NCBI GenBank assembly: GCA_021521415.1
Contig: JAIQDT010005008.1
Coordinates: forward strand, 1-64,000
Direction: 5' to 3'
Length of the DNA stretch: 64,000 nt
DNA from: Bidens hawaiensis
Taxonomy: Eukaryota; Streptophyta; Magnoliopsida; Asterales; Asteraceae
Shown piece by piece: positions 60,133 through 64,000 of this stretch (within the stretch, counting starts at the first letter, position 1; every line of letters starts with the position of its first letter). The notes beneath the pieces were generated by a model. The model was not told the DNA's origin. It did no database searches and saw only the letters and a program-made list of their open reading frames with translations. Position numbers and translations under genes: made by a program.

Positions 60133-61729
60133 TGATGATGGGAGACTAAGCGATTAGGTGACTTTCACTAGTTGGATCCTTGAACTTTACGAGTTTTATC
60201 TCACCGCACTGTCGTGCATTCGAGCGAGTGTTCACGGGCGTTGGCCTTAGGTGGGGGTTTTTTCCGGATCAAAAGACGAGTGTATCTCGATGCGGTGAAT
60301 TTAGCCAGTAGTCTATTTAAAGGATTCGTTGGCCGTTAAAAAAATTGTAGCAATTTAGCCTTTAGTATCAAAGCTGAAAATGGGCATCTAATTTGTTCTT
60401 TAGTCCCAAAGTTTGTTCTTCGATACCAAATTTATTGATAAGTACCAACTTTGTTTTTAGTACCAAAGTTGTTGTCAAGTACCAAAATTGTTGGTCAAAG
60501 GAGAAGTAGCAAAGATGATGAACCTGAAGAGGTTATGGTAGTCATCATTGCTAACTTCCAATTCCAAAAAGAATCTTTTAATATAGAGTTAAGTATTATT
60601 TTGGTATCTGTGGTTTGACCAACTATGCAACTTTAGTACCTATAGTTTATTTTATGCAAATGACTACCCCAGTTTCAAAAAACTTGCGTTTTTAGTACTT
60701 TTTTTTAACTCCGTCTATTTTATCAGCTAAGTCAAGGGTACTTTGGTAATTTTGTAATTTTTTTAATTTTCTCTTTTCTTTTAAATGCCTTCCCCCCTTT
60801 TAAATGCCGGCGACATTCACCCCCACCGGAAGTCCACTGCCAAAAACTACTTCAGCTCGTCAGCGAATGCACCAGGTTTGCCAGAAATGTTCGTGAACTC
60901 CATCGTCGTCGTCGCTTCGTACTGAATCATCATAAGCCTAATCCGTCGCTGCTCATTCTTCTCCACCATTATCGGATACTGTGGCGGAACCCTAGTCGCT
61001 ATAGTCATCGCCATCGTCATCGTCATCGCCACCAATTGAACCAAATTGTCGTTGCCGTTGCTGCTATTGCCGGAGATATGGCAACAGCCATCGGCCTTCC
61101 TAACCGCCATCATTGGTGACCTTGGAAGAATGAGCAGCTACAGATTAGGCTTATGATGGTTCAGTACGAAGTGGTGACGATGACGGGGTTCACGAACATT
61201 TCCGGCAAACCTGGTGCGTTCGCTGACGAGCTGAAGTAGTTTTCGGCAGTGGACTTCCAGTGGGGGTGAGGGTCGCCGGCTTTTAAAAGGGGGGAAGACA
61301 TTTAAAAGAAAAGAGAAAATTAAGAAAATTATCAAAGTACCCTTAATTTAACTGATAAAATAAACATAGTTAAAAAAAAGTACTAAAAATGCAAGTTTTT
61401 TGAAACTGGGGTAGTCATTTGCATAAAATAAACTATAGGTACTAAAGTTGCATAGTTAGTCAAACCACATGTACCAAAATGACACTTAACTCTTTAACAT
61501 AACATGTCTAGATATATTTTTTTAAAATTTCAACTAATCCTCCAAATTGACTACTAGCTAAATTCAACATGTCTGGATATACTCGCCTTTTGATCAGAAG
61601 AAAACTCTCGCCTAAGGGCAACGCCCGTGGACACTCACCCGAAGGCACGATAGTGTGGTGAGTTAAAACTCGTTCAATTTAAGGATTCAACTAGTGAGCG
61701 TCACATGCTCGCCTAGTTTCCCATCATCA
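60133..61729. mobile_element. Second long-TIR element enclosing a foldback element
   Basis: The left end TGATGATGGGAGACTA and the reversed right end TGATGATGGGAAACTA head inverted arms of about 210 bp. Shared blocks include TCACTAGTTG, ACGAGTTTTA, GTCCACGGGCGTTG (GTTCACGGGCGTTG on the left) and TGAATTTAGC. Long arms suggest a Mutator-like origin. No TSD was found at either side, so the edges are tentative. Confidence 0.6.
60586..61492. mobile_element. Large foldback (hairpin) element with coding-like arms, 9-bp TSD
   Basis: The left start GAGTTAAGTATTATTTTGGT and the reversed right end GAGTTAAGTGTCATTTTGGT begin arms of about 370 bp, pairing 60586-60958 with 61129-61492 across a 170-bp spacer. 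The flanks TTTAATATA and TTTAACATA match at 8 of 9. The inner halves are GC-richer. On the minus strand (61113-60847) an 88-codon frame ends TTMEFTNISGKPGAFADELK. A transcript would form a near-perfect long hairpin. Confidence 0.8.
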
Positions 61730-61939
61730 CCACGTGCCGTTGAAACTAAATGATGGGGACATAAATTGAACCTTGGTTACATGGAACACCAAATTATAAA
61801 TCATGAACAATGTTTCTCCAAATTTACTCATAAACGAGTAACATGTTTTTTCTTCTTCACTCGCGACCACTTACAACCACACTTTAAAAATTAGAGACCA
61901 CCCTCGCATAATATGAAGGGGCTGCTATGAATGCTCTAA

Positions 61940-62325
61940 GGTGGTGTTTGGGATTTTGCTTATTTGAGTCTCCTTATAACTTATTAACTTTCAGAAAGTT
62001 AATAAGTTATATGATAAGCTGTTTGGTAAACAAAAAAGACTTTTCGATTTTAGCTTATCAACAAGGCAAAATAAGACGGTTTTGATAAGTTGGAGAAGTG
62101 TAACTTATTAACTTATTGTGTATAATTTACCTATTACACCCCTTAAACCTTCAAACCCCGTTACACTCCTTTAAAAAAAGACTAAAAAAGTGTTATTTTT
62201 TGTCATTTTGTCTTTCCCCGTTACATAAGTTAATCCAAACACATTTTAAAAAAATCATAAGTTAATAAGTCTCTTTAACAAAAAAGAATCCTTTATGCCT
62301 TAAATAAGCATTCCCAAACACACCC
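61940..62325. mobile_element. Tourist-like (PIF/Harbinger) MITE, TSD TAA
   Basis: The ends GGTGGTGTTTGGGATTTTGC and, reversed, GGGTGTGTTTGGGAATGC lie between TAA trinucleotides at 61937-61939 and 62326-62328. It is 386 bp, AT-rich and non-coding. Confidence 0.8.
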
Positions 62326-62328
62326 TAA

Positions 62329-64000
62329 GACCTACTTATATAATTTATAAAGACCATTTAATGTATATGAATGAGACCGATATGTTTGAAAAAAAAATCC
62401 CTTTAATATAAAAAATTTTAAAAAGTTGCCCATCATTTAATGTTTTCCATCATTTCTTTTTCTAAATGTAATTAAACATAAGAAGGATGAATGATTTAAG
62501 ACTAAACTATAAGTAAGGTTTTTGTTAATTTTATTTGGTTCTTTTCATAATAGTTTAATCCATCAATCTAGTTTAATTTTTTAACATAAACAATTATTGT
62601 TATTATTACTATGTAGATAGTTGTATAAGCCTCTACAATAGTACGTTTTTGGAGGTTATTACAGGTGATCTGTGCATGCTGTGGGCCTGTGGGATGTTTT
62701 CACTTTTCAGGATTCTTTATTTGATGGAGCTTGGATGTTTTTAAACAATGATGTTTTTACGATGTGGTGTCTGACCAGACATGTTTTATTGATATTTTTG
62801 TAGCTCCTTATTGTGGATGCTCCCTATTTTGTTATACAAAGTTCATGTGTTCGAGTTCTAGAAAATAAAAATAAAAATTTATCATAAAAAAAGTTATATT
62901 TATTAACTTCATGTTAAGCTGGAGTTCAATATTAGTTTAATGATTGATATTTAGTTATTTGATTTTACTTTTATATTCGTTACTAAGTACTGACTAATTA
63001 TTTATGACTTGTGAATAAATAATAACTAGTTTTATGATTTGCTAATAAATAATCACTAACTTTATGATTTGCTAATAAATAAGAATTATTATTTTAGCTG
63101 GTCATGATTAATAATTAAATTGTACTAAGTAACTAATATATAAGTAAAAAGCAAAAATCAAATTCTCAATTTGCTGTTAAAAAAAATCAAATATCATTCG
63201 TTAAAAGCTTAACATATAATTAATAAATACTATGTGGTAACTGGAAAACAATTATTTTAAAACTATGGGCAACTAAAGTAAAGTTTCAGAAAAAACTACA
63301 AAGTTATTAGAAAATCGAGAAAACTACTGCTAACAACCAGTATCTTTTAAAAAAATTTTAAAAGGTTTTTTTGTATAGCTACAAATTATTCTCATTTTTT
63401 CTCATTTTTGTCTCCATTTATAGGATAACTTGACCATATTATTTAATAGTAAAGACGTGAGAACATAGAAAACTAGACTGCCTATGTCACTAAGTGTTAC
63501 CATTTGTTTTTACTTTTTATTCTACAGTTACTAGGATAGAGATTCTCTCATTTTGTTGTTCTAAAACAATGGTAAATGTTATCAAAATGTTGTAAAAGTG
63601 TTATGAAAAATGGATGTTTAGTTTGTTATGAGTAAAAGAAAAAAGCTTGAGTGATTTAAAGAATGTTACCTACAATTAATGTTAGGCAGTTGAGGTATCA
63701 TAAATGCTATATGATGATGCAATAACTTCAATTATGTTCGTACATAAATCATAAACAATCCTATCTCACAGCCTGATCAAAATAGGTGCACAACAATCAC
63801 CAATGGCAGCAACATCCTTTCTTTGTAATTATATTTTTCACCGCCACACCATTTCATCACTTCAGATCCGAACCAAATTCGGTTCATGGACGAATCCGAA
63901 CGTTTTAGCAACGAAAACTCGGCTTCATTGCTCACATTCGGATCCGCAGCTTTGTTTTCCAAAAGAGGTCAAATATATGACCCTATTTAAAGTTGTTGGA
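62329..64000. other. AT-rich intergenic DNA to the window edge
   Basis: No supported gene. A 60-codon minus-strand frame at 63777-63962 (NEAEFSLLKRSDSSMNRIWF) is moderately coding-like. It starts at a TTG, with a TGA two codons upstream, so at most it is a terminal exon of something to the right. Confidence 0.4.

Overview
The window is nuclear DNA from a flowering plant, almost certainly a core eudicot and, from my impression of the repeat families, probably a member of the Asteraceae (inference, no database check). The evidence is the presence of split genes with plant-type introns, plant-only families (an E-class PPR protein, an R2R3-MYB, a phytocystatin, plant protein 1589), and an AT-rich background full of LTR retrotransposon, hAT, Mutator-like and Tourist-like remnants. 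I saw no rRNA or tRNA gene and no CRISPR array.

Layout. 1-2470 is the 3' part of a Ty3/gypsy element of Tat type: an antisense accessory ORF, a 97-bp tandem repeat and a probable LTR. 3844-5779 is an intact two-exon PPR gene. 8786-13383 is a WW-domain DEAD-box RNA helicase gene. 14297-15708 is an R2R3-MYB gene. 16835-19113 (minus) is TRM61, the catalytic subunit of tRNA m1A58 methyltransferase, with transposons in both of its introns. 20890-22280 is a decayed Harbinger ORF1. 24171-24533 (minus) is a secreted cystatin. 31241-32672 is a four-exon gene for plant protein 1589. 50030-51768 is an eight-coding-exon gene for a multipass membrane protein.

Between 26 and 62 kb the sequence is dominated by transposable elements, many of which can be delimited to the base by target-site duplications (TSDs). 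They include two copies of one solo-LTR family in opposite orientation (26044-28465 and 42480-44874). A non-autonomous LTR element of 5.7 kb (32876-38593) has an interior made of GC-rich tandem arrays. Three solo LTRs are nested inside each other (39125-45434). A 3.5-kb hAT element with two convergent BED-finger genes sits inside an older hAT-type MITE (52259-56500). A Mutator-like element carries a hAT that carries a MITE (58014-60120). A 0.9-kb foldback element with coding-like arms lies at 60586-61492.

The host genes are unrelated in function (organelle RNA processing, RNA unwinding, transcription, tRNA modification, protease inhibition) and share only position. The most informative structure is the insertion chronology recorded by the TSDs, and the way small elements have settled in introns, UTRs and promoters while leaving reading frames intact.
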